In this document: positions 1 to 7,986 of the stretch, piece after piece
Layout: every line of letters starts with the position of its first letter
How positions within the stretch are numbered: the stretch's first letter is position 1
Made by a program: the position numbers and the translations under genes
Assembly: GCA_002314725.1 (NCBI GenBank)
Contig: DCGV01000075.1
Span: forward strand, 10,429 to 23,535
DNA length: 13,107 nt
Source of the DNA: Bacteroidales bacterium UBA1769
GTDB lineage: Bacteria > Bacteroidota > Bacteroidia > Bacteroidales > UBA932
Direction of reading: 5' to 3'
The notes under the pieces: model-generated
What the model was told of the DNA's origin: nothing
The model's database searches: none
What the model saw: only the letters and a program-made list of their open reading frames with translations

Positions 1-710
1 GAGTTATATGCCTTCACGCCAAGCATTTCCTCTATGCGTTTCCTCTGTTCTTCACTATGAGGCTCTGCGCCGATGACTAAAGTCTTCAATTTGGTATCTT
101 TTCTAGGATCAATTCCTAAAGCGACCATCTCTTCATAGATTCTGGCGGCATAACTCGGAATAGCATGAACTACTGTTGTTCCAAAATCAGTAAAGAATTT
201 CAATTGCCTTCTAGTATTTCCAGCAGCTGCAGGAACAGTCAGCATGCCTAATTTCTCTGCGCCATATTGAAAGCCAAGACCACCTGTGAACATACCGTAA
301 CCAGAAGTATTCTGGAATACATCATCTGGGCGGCATCCAACCATCCATAAACAGCGGGCTACAGCTTTAGCCCACTCTTCCAAATCTTTAGCTGTATGAA
401 GAATAACAGTAGGATTCCCTGTTGTGCCACTTGAAGAGTGAAGACGTACACATTTATCCAAAGGAACTGAAGCGATACCAAAAGGATATGTATCACGAAG
501 GTCCTGTTTAGTTGTAAATGGAATCTTTCTTAAATCATCAAGCTTCTTTATATCATCTGGTTTAAGTCCAATCTCTTCAAAACGTTTTTTATAGAAAGGT
601 GAATTCATACAGTGCTTGACAGTTGCCTGTAACCTTTCTAGCTGTAGTTTCTCAATCTCCTGTCTGGTTAGAGTTTCAAACTCCGGAGCAAAAAAGTCTT
701 GATTATTCAT
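1..710 (-). CDS. paaK: Phenylacetate-CoA ligase, first paralogue (3' part beyond window)
   Basis: An AMP-forming ligase of the PaaK family (ATP + arylacetate + CoA gives arylacetyl-CoA + AMP + PPi), cytoplasmic. The start codon is at 710-708 and about 236 residues are visible; the C-terminal half, with the hinge and catalytic lysine, lies outside the window. The family signature IPFTTKQDLRDTYPFG is at about residues 63-78. The serine/threonine/glycine-rich nucleotide loop SSSGTTGNPT is at 92-101, and a GYGMFTGGLG segment follows. It is the last visible gene of the operon and starts 1 base after the stop of the neighbouring ligase gene, so it is surely co-transcribed. It resembles that neighbour over its whole visible length but clearly differs, so it is an older paralogue and not a recent duplicate. 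The exact aryl substrate (phenylacetate, 4-hydroxyphenylacetate or indoleacetate) cannot be read from sequence. Confidence 0.93.
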   Translation of the reverse strand, partial: MNNQDFFAPEFETLTRQEIEKLQLERLQATVKHCMNSPFYKKRFEEIGLKPDDIKKLDDLRKIPFTTKQDLRDTYPFGIASVPLDKCVRLHSSSGTTGNPTVILHTAKDLEEWAKAVARCLWMVGCRPDDVFQNTSGYGMFTGGLGFQYGAEKLGMLTVPAAAGNTRRQLKFFTDFGTTVVHAIPSYAARIYEEMVALGIDPRKDTKLKTLVIGAEPHSEEQRKRIEEMLGVKAYN

Positions 711-711
711 A

Positions 712-2022
712 TTATTCAATTTTTCGATTATCAATAATTAGTTTACTCTTCCCTTCAGATCTTGTCAAAGTGTTAGGAGCTTTGATTTGAACTTTAGCAC
801 TGATGCTTAGTACACTCTTGAGTTTATCCTTCAACTTATTTTCAAGAGTAGTAATAGGAGTCAGTGTATCGAATCCTGAGACGAAATACTCCTGACGCAT
901 CTCAACTTGAACAGTCAGAACATCGAGGTTATTCACTCTATCCACTATCAATTGATAATGCGGAGCACACTCTGGGATACTTAACAGAACGCTCTCTATT
1001 TGTGAAGGGAACACGTTGATACCCCTGATTATCAGCATATCATCACTACGTCCCATGATTCTACCCATACGTACATTAGTTCTACCACATTCACATTGGC
1101 CATCATAAAGTATACTTAGGTCTCTGGTCCTATAGCGAAGCAATGGCATACCCTCTTTTGTCAATGTTGTGAACACCAGTTCGCCTTGTTGACCATATGG
1201 CAGTGGCTTGAGGGTTTCAGGATCGATGATTTCAGGATAGAAATGATCTTCATTTATATGGGATCCATGCTGGCACTCACATTCATAGCTCACACTCGGG
1301 CCCATTATCTCACTTAGACCATATATATTATACGCCTTGATACCTAAATTATTCTCAATTTCATGGCGCATATTATCTGTCCATGGTTCAGCGCCGAATG
1401 CACCTACACGAAGAGAGATATCATCTTTGGTAATCCCCAATTTATTCATGGTCTCTGTAAGATATAGAGCATATGATGGAGTGCAGGCTATACCTGTAAT
1501 ACCCAAATCCTTGATCAATTTAACATGTTTTTCAGTACTTCCTGTAGAGGCAGGAATAACAGAAGCTCCTAAATTTTCCACTCCGTAGTGAGCTCCAAGA
1601 CCACCTGTAAACAATCCATATCCGTATGCTACAGAAACTCTATCCTCTTTAGTTATACCGAATGAAGTCAGGGCTCTTGCCATACATTCACTCCAAATAG
1701 AGATATCTTTTCGTGTATATCCAACTATGGTCGGATTTCCTGTCGTACCTGTAGATGCATGAATTCTTATTATTTCACTTTGGGGACAAGCTTGAAGTCC
1801 GAATGGGTAATTATCCCTAAGATCCTGCTTTGTAGTAAAAGGTAATTTGACAATATCATCAATAGATAATATATCATCAGGTGATATATCTGCGTCTTGT
1901 AATTTCTTACGATAGAAGGGAACATTATGGTACAAAATGTCCACTAGTTTATGCAATCTCTTCCCCTGAAGCTCACGCATCTGTTCGCGTGACATACACT
2001 CCTTATGTTCGTTCCAAATCAT
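712..2022 (-). CDS. paaK: Phenylacetate-CoA ligase, second paralogue
   Basis: A complete 436-residue PaaK-family adenylate-forming ligase, a usual length for the family, acting in the cytoplasm to activate arylacetates as CoA thioesters. Visible motifs: FTTKQDLRDNYPFG (about 62-75), the nucleotide loop STGTTGNPT (90-98), YGLSE near residue 240 at the YGxTE-like position, LRYRTRDL, GRSDDMLIIRGINVFPSQIE opening the C-terminal domain, and EGKSK (423-427) with the likely catalytic lysine. The start MIWNE is the usual N-terminus of this family, which supports the first ATG. The gene lies 10 bases after the aminotransferase and 1 base before the next ligase. Context suggests it works on the arylacetyl-CoA used or made by IorAB. 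Family assignment is secure; substrate choice is inferred. Confidence 0.95.
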   Translation of the reverse strand: MIWNEHKECMSREQMRELQGKRLHKLVDILYHNVPFYRKKLQDADISPDDILSIDDIVKLPFTTKQDLRDNYPFGLQACPQSEIIRIHASTGTTGNPTIVGYTRKDISIWSECMARALTSFGITKEDRVSVAYGYGLFTGGLGAHYGVENLGASVIPASTGSTEKHVKLIKDLGITGIACTPSYALYLTETMNKLGITKDDISLRVGAFGAEPWTDNMRHEIENNLGIKAYNIYGLSEIMGPSVSYECECQHGSHINEDHFYPEIIDPETLKPLPYGQQGELVFTTLTKEGMPLLRYRTRDLSILYDGQCECGRTNVRMGRIMGRSDDMLIIRGINVFPSQIESVLLSIPECAPHYQLIVDRVNNLDVLTVQVEMRQEYFVSGFDTLTPITTLENKLKDKLKSVLSISAKVQIKAPNTLTRSEGKSKLIIDNRKIE

Positions 2023-2032
2023 AAAAAATTCT

Positions 2033-3349
2033 CTATTTCTTAATAGGATGATCTGCCTCGAAGGCAGCCATTCTCTCTTCCAATACAGGATATAGCTCCT
2101 CTCTCATTCGGCTAGTACAAGCTCTAATACCGTTCAGCTTACTACCTGTAGTAGTTAGAGAGATAGAACTGACACCATACTTCATCAGTTCAATGACCAA
2201 TTCTCCACTTGTCAAATCTCCATAGCCCAAGGTAAAGAAGAAGCCATCACCCACCTTTTCGGTAACATCCATATCATACACTATATGGAAACCATGGTCG
2301 CAGAATATCTTCTTCATTCTACGTGCTCTTCTCTCATACTCTCTGGTCTCTTCGACGAAATTTATTGTTCCGTCACATGAGAGATTCAGCATTTCGGCAT
2401 AAGCATATTGAGTTGAAGCTGTACACCCGCTTGTTATCATATATAAAATATCGGCAATCATTGTAGGGCCGAAAATTCCTGTATTGCTATATCTCTCAAC
2501 AAAAGCAGGATAATAAGTGTCAAATAGTTTGTCACTTATACAGGCAAGACCGATTCGTTGTCCAGCATAGCTGAATATTTTCGAAGCAGAAAGTAATAAT
2601 ATATAATTGTCTGTATATCTTGCTACTGTTGGTAAATATGGAGCCTGGAAAGGGTGTGAAAGATCTTTTCTGAAATCCATACAGAAATATGCCAAATCTT
2701 CTAAAACTATTGTATCATATTTAGTGGCCAATTTACCGATCATTTCAAGTTCAGACTCTTCCAGACATATCCAAGCCGGATTATTAGGATTTGAGTATAC
2801 GATAGCGGCCACATCGCCATCTTTCAATTCATCTTCCAATTTAGTTTTGAGCTTTTCTCCTCGATATGGATAGATATCGAACTCTTTCCATTGAATTCCT
2901 AACATCCTCATCTGATTCTTCTGGATAGGAAAACCCGGATTGATGAAGAGAATTCTATTCTTTTCAGGAATTCGTTGTGTACATGCAATAAATGATCCGA
3001 AGGATCCGACTACGGAACCTGTAGTTGGAATACATCCTTTTGGAGAGATATCTACATTTACAAATGCCTTTATGAACCTTGATGCAGCATCTTTCAACTC
3101 TTTCACACCTGCAGCCGCAGGATATTGAGAACCTATACCAGTGTCCAACGCTCTCTTTTCAGCTTCAACGCCATAGTTATTCACTGGCAAACCTGATGAG
3201 CCTTGATCCATTCGAATTATTGGAGTATCCGTTCTCTGTTCTATATATTGTGATATCAACAATATATCACCTATGGTAGCATTCTTTATATCAGCGACAT
3301 GCTGAACTTTGCATGCTTCATCTATCAATTCTTGGCTAAAAACTTGCAT
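2033..3349 (-). CDS. PLP-dependent aminotransferase, class I/II (probable aromatic amino acid transaminase)
   Basis: A 438-residue fold-type I aminotransferase. YPAAAGVKELK lies near residue 80 (substrate and cofactor loop region). SNPNNPAW lies near 186-193, where the Asn contacts PLP. VLEDLAYF lies near 218, where the Asp binds the pyridine nitrogen. SASKIFSYAGQRIG carries the Schiff-base lysine, Lys257. GIRACTSR near the C-terminus supplies the likely carboxylate-binding arginine, Arg409. It is not a close match to any subfamily I can name, so amino donor and acceptor are not fixed by sequence. It sits 8 bases after iorB and 10 bases before a PaaK-like ligase, so it most likely interconverts arylpyruvates (phenylpyruvate, hydroxyphenylpyruvate, indolepyruvate) and aromatic amino acids. 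The omega-amidase heading the operon hints at glutamine as donor (inference). Confidence 0.88.
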   Translation of the reverse strand: MQVFSQELIDEACKVQHVADIKNATIGDILLISQYIEQRTDTPIIRMDQGSSGLPVNNYGVEAEKRALDTGIGSQYPAAAGVKELKDAASRFIKAFVNVDISPKGCIPTTGSVVGSFGSFIACTQRIPEKNRILFINPGFPIQKNQMRMLGIQWKEFDIYPYRGEKLKTKLEDELKDGDVAAIVYSNPNNPAWICLEESELEMIGKLATKYDTIVLEDLAYFCMDFRKDLSHPFQAPYLPTVARYTDNYILLLSASKIFSYAGQRIGLACISDKLFDTYYPAFVERYSNTGIFGPTMIADILYMITSGCTASTQYAYAEMLNLSCDGTINFVEETREYERRARRMKKIFCDHGFHIVYDMDVTEKVGDGFFFTLGYGDLTSGELVIELMKYGVSSISLTTTGSKLNGIRACTSRMREELYPVLEERMAAFEADHPIKK

Positions 3350-3357
3350 AAAGAAAT

Positions 3358-3939
3358 TTATTTTGAAACAGAACTCAATCCTATATTAAAAGCTTTAATA
3401 TTGTCGTTTACGATCTTCTCTCCCTTGGAAGCAAAAACTTTCTCTATCGCATGTTTCATCTGATCTATGGTGAAGATGTTTAAATATGAAGCTGCCATAC
3501 CTAAAAGAATCATGTTTGAGCTCTTAGGAATTTGGTTCTCTTTCGCAATTTTATCTATTTCAAGTATATGAGAGTTTGGGAAACTTTTCAACTTATCCAT
3601 GACCATATTGTAATCAGGATAGTTTGGAATATTGTAAAATGGCTCGGATGAAGTTATGATCTGGCCATCTTCCTTTAAATATGGAAGATAACGAAGAGCC
3701 TCCAATGGCTCCATTGAGATAATCATGTCAGCTTTACCGAGAGGTATTAAGTCGCTTTGTATTTCACAGTCGCTCAATCTCAAATCACTCTGCACTTGAC
3801 CACCTCTTTGGCTCATGCCATGAACTTCTGACTGCTTAAGATAAAGATCAGCCTCAATAGAAGCTTGTCCAATAACTGTGGCTATTGAGAGAATTCCCTG
3901 TCCACCAATTCCAGAAAGGATAATATCTATTTTATTCAT
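3358..3939 (-). CDS. iorB: Indolepyruvate oxidoreductase subunit beta (IorB)
   Basis: A 193-residue protein of the pyruvate ferredoxin oxidoreductase gamma-domain family, the small subunit of the arylpyruvate oxidoreductase. It begins with a glycine-rich loop SGIGGQG (residues 9-15) and carries the family motif SEVHGMSQRGGQVQSDLR (37-54), both diagnostic of IorB/PorG-type subunits. The length is normal for a free-standing IorB. There are no cysteine clusters and only one cysteine (in SDCEI), so it binds no Fe-S centre. It starts 1 base after the iorA stop, as expected for subunits made together, and is followed 8 bases later by the aminotransferase gene. With IorA it should catalyse arylpyruvate + CoA to arylacetyl-CoA + CO2 + reduced carrier, or the reverse. 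Confidence 0.94.
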   Translation of the reverse strand: MNKIDIILSGIGGQGILSIATVIGQASIEADLYLKQSEVHGMSQRGGQVQSDLRLSDCEIQSDLIPLGKADMIISMEPLEALRYLPYLKEDGQIITSSEPFYNIPNYPDYNMVMDKLKSFPNSHILEIDKIAKENQIPKSSNMILLGMAASYLNIFTIDQMKHAIEKVFASKGEKIVNDNIKAFNIGLSSVSK

Positions 3940-3940
3940 G

Positions 3941-5533
3941 TTATTTCTTTTTATCGCTGTTATGTCTTCTTAATGTCTGCATACATTCACGTCTAGGAAT
4001 AATGACTGACACTCCATGATAATTTATCTCATCTTTTATCATATTCTTGATTGATTCTATATTTTGAGGAATAGGTACCACAACTTTAATATGTTCTGGA
4101 TCAACTCCCAATCCAATACAAATCTGTTCGAATTTATTTGTACCGGCAGAATCTTGACCGCCTGTCATGGCAGTTGTCAGATTATCAGAGAGTATGATTG
4201 TAATATCAGCATTTTCGTTTACTGCATCCAACAAACCTGTCATACCGGAATGTGTGAAAGTAGAGTCCCCAATAACTGAAATAGCTGGATATAGCCCTGC
4301 ATCGGCAGCTCCCTTCGCCATAGTAATGGATGCGCCCATATCTATTGTTGTATTCAATGTATAGAATGGCGGATTAACACCCAAAGTATAGCACCCGATG
4401 TCACCGAACACTCTGGCATTCGGATACTCTTCCAACACTTTATTAAGAGCAGTATATACATCTCTATGACCACACCCTACGCACATTTGAGGAAATCTGC
4501 GGACCATAAAGTCAGGTGTATCGTAAACTTTTGAAGATTTTATTCCAAAAGCTGCTGCAACAGAATCCGGATTCAACTCTCCTGTTCTTGGAAGGTCCCC
4601 TGTCAATCGTCCTTTTACCACATAATCGGCTGACAAAAAGGCTTGTACATCAATTTCAACCTGAGGTTGGCCATCTTCAATAACAAGTATCTCTGTACTA
4701 ATCTTTGCCAGTTCTTTTACCATTTCTGGATCAATTGGATATTGAGATACTTTCAATATTGCGGAAACATTTTGTGGGTTACACTCTTTCACATAGTTGT
4801 AAGCAAGACCACAAGCAATAACTCCAACACCTTTCCCTGCAATTTTTTCAATTCTGTTAAAGCCCAATGAACTTGAGGATTGCACCATCACAGGCTGCTT
4901 TTCAACCAATTTGTCATATAGTTTCCTTGAATTCGACGGGTGCAATACCCAATCATTACCGGTCACAGGATTGAATTCGTTTTGAGGTCTAATTCCCGAT
5001 ACTTCAACAGCTGTGCGTGAGTGTGCCAATCTGGTAACAAGTCTCATCATGACAGGCACTTTCAGCTCTTCTGATAAGTCGAATGCTTTTTGAACCATAT
5101 CGTAAGCCTCTTGCTGAGTAGAAGGTTCAAAGCAAGGAATCATGGCAAATTTCGCATAGAAACGTGAATCCTGTTCATTTTGTGACGAGTGCATTGATGG
5201 ATCATCGGCAGACAGCACAACGACACCACCGTTTATTCCAGAGATAGCCGAGTTAATAAATGGATCAGCACAAACATTCATACCGACATGTTTCATACAT
5301 ACCAAAGTACGCTTGCCTGAAAATGACATTCCAAGAGCAGCCTCCATGGCAGTCTTCTCATTTGTGCACCATTTGCTTCTTATTTTATTCTCTTTTGAAT
5401 ATGAGTCTTTTTGAATGAATTCAGTAATTTCAGTTGATGGAGTCCCTGGATATGCATATACTCCAGATATTCCAGCATGGATTGCTCCCAATGCAACAGC
5501 CTCATTACCTAATACTAATTGTTTCTGTGCCAT
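3941..5533 (-). CDS. iorA: Indolepyruvate oxidoreductase subunit alpha (IorA), form without ferredoxin domain
   Basis: The 530-residue large subunit of the thiamine-diphosphate arylpyruvate oxidoreductase. The N-terminal pyrimidine-binding domain opens with LVLGNEAVALGAIHAG and YPGTPSTEI (about 6-36). The TPP-binding domain follows, with CVGCGHRD near 350, GDIGCYTLG, and GDSTF near 421 leading to LSDN, the GDSx...N thiamine/Mg motif. Known archaeal IorA proteins are about 600 residues or longer and end in a ferredoxin-like domain with two CxxCxxC sets. Here the protein stops at RRECMQTLRRHNSDKKK and no such cysteine set exists anywhere in it. The next gene starts 1 base after the stop, leaving no room for a frameshifted remnant, so the short form looks native. 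Enzyme family is certain; the electron acceptor is open. Confidence 0.93.
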   Translation of the reverse strand: MAQKQLVLGNEAVALGAIHAGISGVYAYPGTPSTEITEFIQKDSYSKENKIRSKWCTNEKTAMEAALGMSFSGKRTLVCMKHVGMNVCADPFINSAISGINGGVVVLSADDPSMHSSQNEQDSRFYAKFAMIPCFEPSTQQEAYDMVQKAFDLSEELKVPVMMRLVTRLAHSRTAVEVSGIRPQNEFNPVTGNDWVLHPSNSRKLYDKLVEKQPVMVQSSSSLGFNRIEKIAGKGVGVIACGLAYNYVKECNPQNVSAILKVSQYPIDPEMVKELAKISTEILVIEDGQPQVEIDVQAFLSADYVVKGRLTGDLPRTGELNPDSVAAAFGIKSSKVYDTPDFMVRRFPQMCVGCGHRDVYTALNKVLEEYPNARVFGDIGCYTLGVNPPFYTLNTTIDMGASITMAKGAADAGLYPAISVIGDSTFTHSGMTGLLDAVNENADITIILSDNLTTAMTGGQDSAGTNKFEQICIGLGVDPEHIKVVVPIPQNIESIKNMIKDEINYHGVSVIIPRRECMQTLRRHNSDKKK

Positions 5534-5535
5534 AT

Positions 5536-6297
5536 TTACTCTAAATTAAATTTATCAGAATCCGCTTTTACTGGGAATTTCGCTCTGAAAGCATCGAGCA
5601 TTGTCATATCCAAATCTCCAGTTATTTTATCTTCTACATAGTCCTTGCATTGTTCAATAACTTCACCATATGGATTGATAATTGCCGTACCACCCTTATA
5701 TTGACCTACACTGTCCTTTCCTGATCTATTTACCGCCAACATAAAGCATTGGTTCTCTATCGCTCTGGCTCTAACGAGTGTATCCCATGCATACGACCGA
5801 ACTTCAGGCCAATTTGCTACACAAATTATAGCATCATATTCATCTCGATTACGTATCCATACAGGGAACCGTAAATCGTAACAGATTATTGGAAAAAATC
5901 TAAAGCCACGCCACTCGACAACCACTCTTTTATCTCCTGCTGAAAATTTTTTATCCTCACCGCCATAAGAGAAAAGATGCCTTTTATCATACTCAATGAC
6001 TGAGCCATCCGGTTTGACAAAAAAGAATCTATTGAAATTTTTACTGTTTTCATTTACTGCAACACTGCCTGCAATGGCAAAATCATATTTTGATGCCATT
6101 TTTTTCATCCACGGCAACGATTGACCTGGCATTTTCTCTGCATATTCGACTGAATCTGTGATAAACCCTGTAGAGAACATCTCAGGCAACACTATCAAAT
6201 CACTTTCAGAAAATTTGGAGAGTTCAGACTCCAGCAATTCCAGATTCTTGTTTGGATCCCCCCATACGATATCCCATTGAAATAACGTTACTTTCAT
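5536..6297 (-). CDS. yafV: Omega-amidase, YafV/Nit2-type nitrilase superfamily
   Basis: A 253-residue nitrilase-superfamily hydrolase with the full Glu-Lys-Cys triad: Glu39 in LIVLPEMFSTGF, Lys105 in YDKRHLF, Cys139 in PIICYDLRFPVW. The segments VEWRGFRFFPIICYDLRFPV, YDAIICVANWP and RARAIENQ match the E. coli YafV type, which hydrolyses 2-oxoglutaramate, the keto acid left when glutamine serves as amino donor, to 2-oxoglutarate and ammonia. I chose the ATG at 6297-6295 (MKVTLFQW), the usual family start, over an in-frame ATG 24 bases upstream, which lies close to or at the predicted transcription start. It is the first gene of the operon, 2 bases before iorA. This placement ties it to the aminotransferase, where removing oxoglutaramate would make transamination one-way (inference). 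Confidence 0.9.
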   Translation of the reverse strand: MKVTLFQWDIVWGDPNKNLELLESELSKFSESDLIVLPEMFSTGFITDSVEYAEKMPGQSLPWMKKMASKYDFAIAGSVAVNENSKNFNRFFFVKPDGSVIEYDKRHLFSYGGEDKKFSAGDKRVVVEWRGFRFFPIICYDLRFPVWIRNRDEYDAIICVANWPEVRSYAWDTLVRARAIENQCFMLAVNRSGKDSVGQYKGGTAIINPYGEVIEQCKDYVEDKITGDLDMTMLDAFRAKFPVKADSDKFNLE

Positions 6298-6318
6298 TTT
6301 TTCATAATACCAATCCAA

Positions 6319-6349
6319 CAAAGTTAGACATTAATAAAAAAATAATCAA
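6319..6349 (-). promoter_or_regulatory. Bacteroidota-type promoter of the yafV-iorAB-paaK operon
   Basis: Read on the minus strand, TTG (6349-6347) is followed after 20 bases by TAACTTTG (6326-6319). This matches the TTTG...TAnnTTTG -33/-7 pattern of Bacteroides primary promoters. Transcription would start near 6312, giving a leader of roughly 15 bases before the ATG at 6297. Seen directly by motif; not tested. Confidence 0.6.
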
Positions 6350-6358
6350 GAAAATAGG

Positions 6359-6366
6359 TATCTTTG
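6359..6366 (+). promoter_or_regulatory. -7 box for lnt-mtgA
   Basis: TATCTTTG fits the Bacteroidota TAnnTTTG -7 element and lies 35 bases upstream of the lnt ATG. I see no TTG at the expected -33 spacing, so the promoter is only half supported. An AGGA at 6391-6394, 7 bases before the ATG, is a plausible ribosome binding site. Confidence 0.5.
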
Positions 6367-6401
6367 TTGTACAAAAGAATTAGGAAAATAAGGAACTACG
6401 T

Positions 6402-7976
6402 ATGACAAATCATAAAAAAAATAAAGTGATTATTTGGGGATTGATATTACTCTTTGCGATACTAATTACAATTCCATTCATCATTCCTCATTGTGGTTTC
6501 ATTTCATTATTTGCATTTATCCCTCTGTTCTTTTTAGAGAATTACATTTCGACCAACAATGTAAAACATAAGTTCATTTACTATTACTCCAGTTTTATAC
6601 TGTTCAACGTGTTTACTACTTTCTGGGTATGGAACGCAAGTGCAGTTGGAGCCATCGCAGCCATTATTCTCAATGCTCTTCAGATGAGTATTGTTTTCCA
6701 ACTGTTTTGCTATTTCAAAAAGAGATTGAATAGGAAATGGATTGCATATATCGCATTCGTTGTTATGTGGTTGGCCTGGGAGCATACATATTTCAACGTT
6801 CAGATATCATGGCCATGGCTGGTTCTTGGCAATGCATTTGCCACATCCCCATATATGGTTCAATGGTATGAAATCACTGGATCACTGGGCGGTTCATTGT
6901 GGATATTGGCAACAAATATTCTACTATATTTTGCTATTACCTCAAAAAAGAGATGTACTTCTATTGCTGCAATAGCTACAATACTGATTCCAGTTGTTTT
7001 CTCAACCCTACGATACTCAACATATTCTGAATCTGATGACACTATCAAAGTATTGGCAATTCAGCCAAATATTAATCCATACGATAAATTTGGAGTTCTC
7101 CCTCAATATGAGATAGATGACAGGTTCATTGAACTTGTCGAAACGAACATATCACCGGAGACGAAATTTATTATTTCACCTGAAACATTTACATATAACA
7201 TCAATCTCGACTCTCCTGAGAGCAATACATCTTTCCTTAAATATCAGATGTTGCTTCATAATCATCCAGAAACCAAGATGATTTTAGGTGCTCTTACCAA
7301 CAAAGTATATCACACCACCGAGAAACCATCTGTAACATCCATAGCGGCAAAGGGATATTGGTATGATGTGTACAATACTATTATGCTCATCGACAGTAAC
7401 GGAGTGAAGGATTATTACCATAAATCCAAATTGGTTCCTGCTGTAGAATGTACCCCGTATATTGATATTTTCCCATTCTTGGGCGACGTATTCGAATTCT
7501 TCGGAGGTTCAAGAAGTGGTTACGCCACAATGGATGATATGAAGCCATTGATCGATGAGAGTTCCAATATCTCGGGGTTGATCTGTTACGAATCTATCTA
7601 TGGCGAATATGCAAGAAGAGCCGTCAAAGATGGTGCTGAATTTGTCACCATCATCACCAATGATGGTTGGTGGGGAGATACTCCTGGCTACAAACAGCAC
7701 TTCAGATACGCACTATTACGCGCCATTGAGACAAGAAGGGACGTGGTTTTCGTTGCCAATACAGGTATCACAGGTTTCATTGACCAACGCGGAAGTGTCA
7801 AAAGTCACACAGAGTATTGGACTGAAGCTACTTTGGAGGATACGGTAAACATAAATAAAGTATTGACACCTTTTACCAAGTATGGTGATATTATTGGCGT
7901 AATTGCATGCTGGTTAATGATCACCGTGGCTTTGCTCTTCATTTTTACACTATTTGCAAAAAATAGTAGGAAATAA
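6402..7976 (+). CDS. lnt: Apolipoprotein N-acyltransferase
   Basis: A 524-residue inner-membrane enzyme that adds the third acyl chain to the N-terminal cysteine of lipoproteins, completing their maturation. About the first 210 residues are strongly hydrophobic with several membrane segments, and a last membrane segment lies near the C-terminus (IIGVIACWLMITVALLFIF). Between them is the periplasmic nitrilase-like domain with the triad Glu261 (SPETFTYN), Lys341 (YYHKSKLVP) and Cys395 (LICYESIY), plus TNDGWWGDTPG and RAIETRRDVVFVANTG, all typical of Lnt. The usual LVPFGE stretch reads LVPAVECTPY, a lineage variation. The length is normal. mtgA follows 10 bases after the stop (or overlaps it if an upstream TTG is used), so the two envelope genes probably form one transcript. 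Confidence 0.96.
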   Translation: MTNHKKNKVIIWGLILLFAILITIPFIIPHCGFISLFAFIPLFFLENYISTNNVKHKFIYYYSSFILFNVFTTFWVWNASAVGAIAAIILNALQMSIVFQLFCYFKKRLNRKWIAYIAFVVMWLAWEHTYFNVQISWPWLVLGNAFATSPYMVQWYEITGSLGGSLWILATNILLYFAITSKKRCTSIAAIATILIPVVFSTLRYSTYSESDDTIKVLAIQPNINPYDKFGVLPQYEIDDRFIELVETNISPETKFIISPETFTYNINLDSPESNTSFLKYQMLLHNHPETKMILGALTNKVYHTTEKPSVTSIAAKGYWYDVYNTIMLIDSNGVKDYYHKSKLVPAVECTPYIDIFPFLGDVFEFFGGSRSGYATMDDMKPLIDESSNISGLICYESIYGEYARRAVKDGAEFVTIITNDGWWGDTPGYKQHFRYALLRAIETRRDVVFVANTGITGFIDQRGSVKSHTEYWTEATLEDTVNINKVLTPFTKYGDIIGVIACWLMITVALLFIFTLFAKNSRK

Positions 7977-7986
7977 CTGCACCTCT

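Noticed and set aside
3941..4000. Frameshift at the iorA 3' end that removed a ferredoxin domain
   Set aside because: iorB begins 1 base after the iorA stop and fills the next region with intact coding sequence, so no remnant of such a domain exists.
7600..7848. 82-codon plus-strand open frame in another frame within lnt
   Set aside because: It overlaps the catalytic Lnt domain in an alternative frame and has no support of its own.
7954..7986. Upstream TTG start for mtgA, overlapping lnt
   Set aside because: It would add 11 polar residues before the MRR-plus-anchor start typical of the family. The ATG at 7987 is the better choice.
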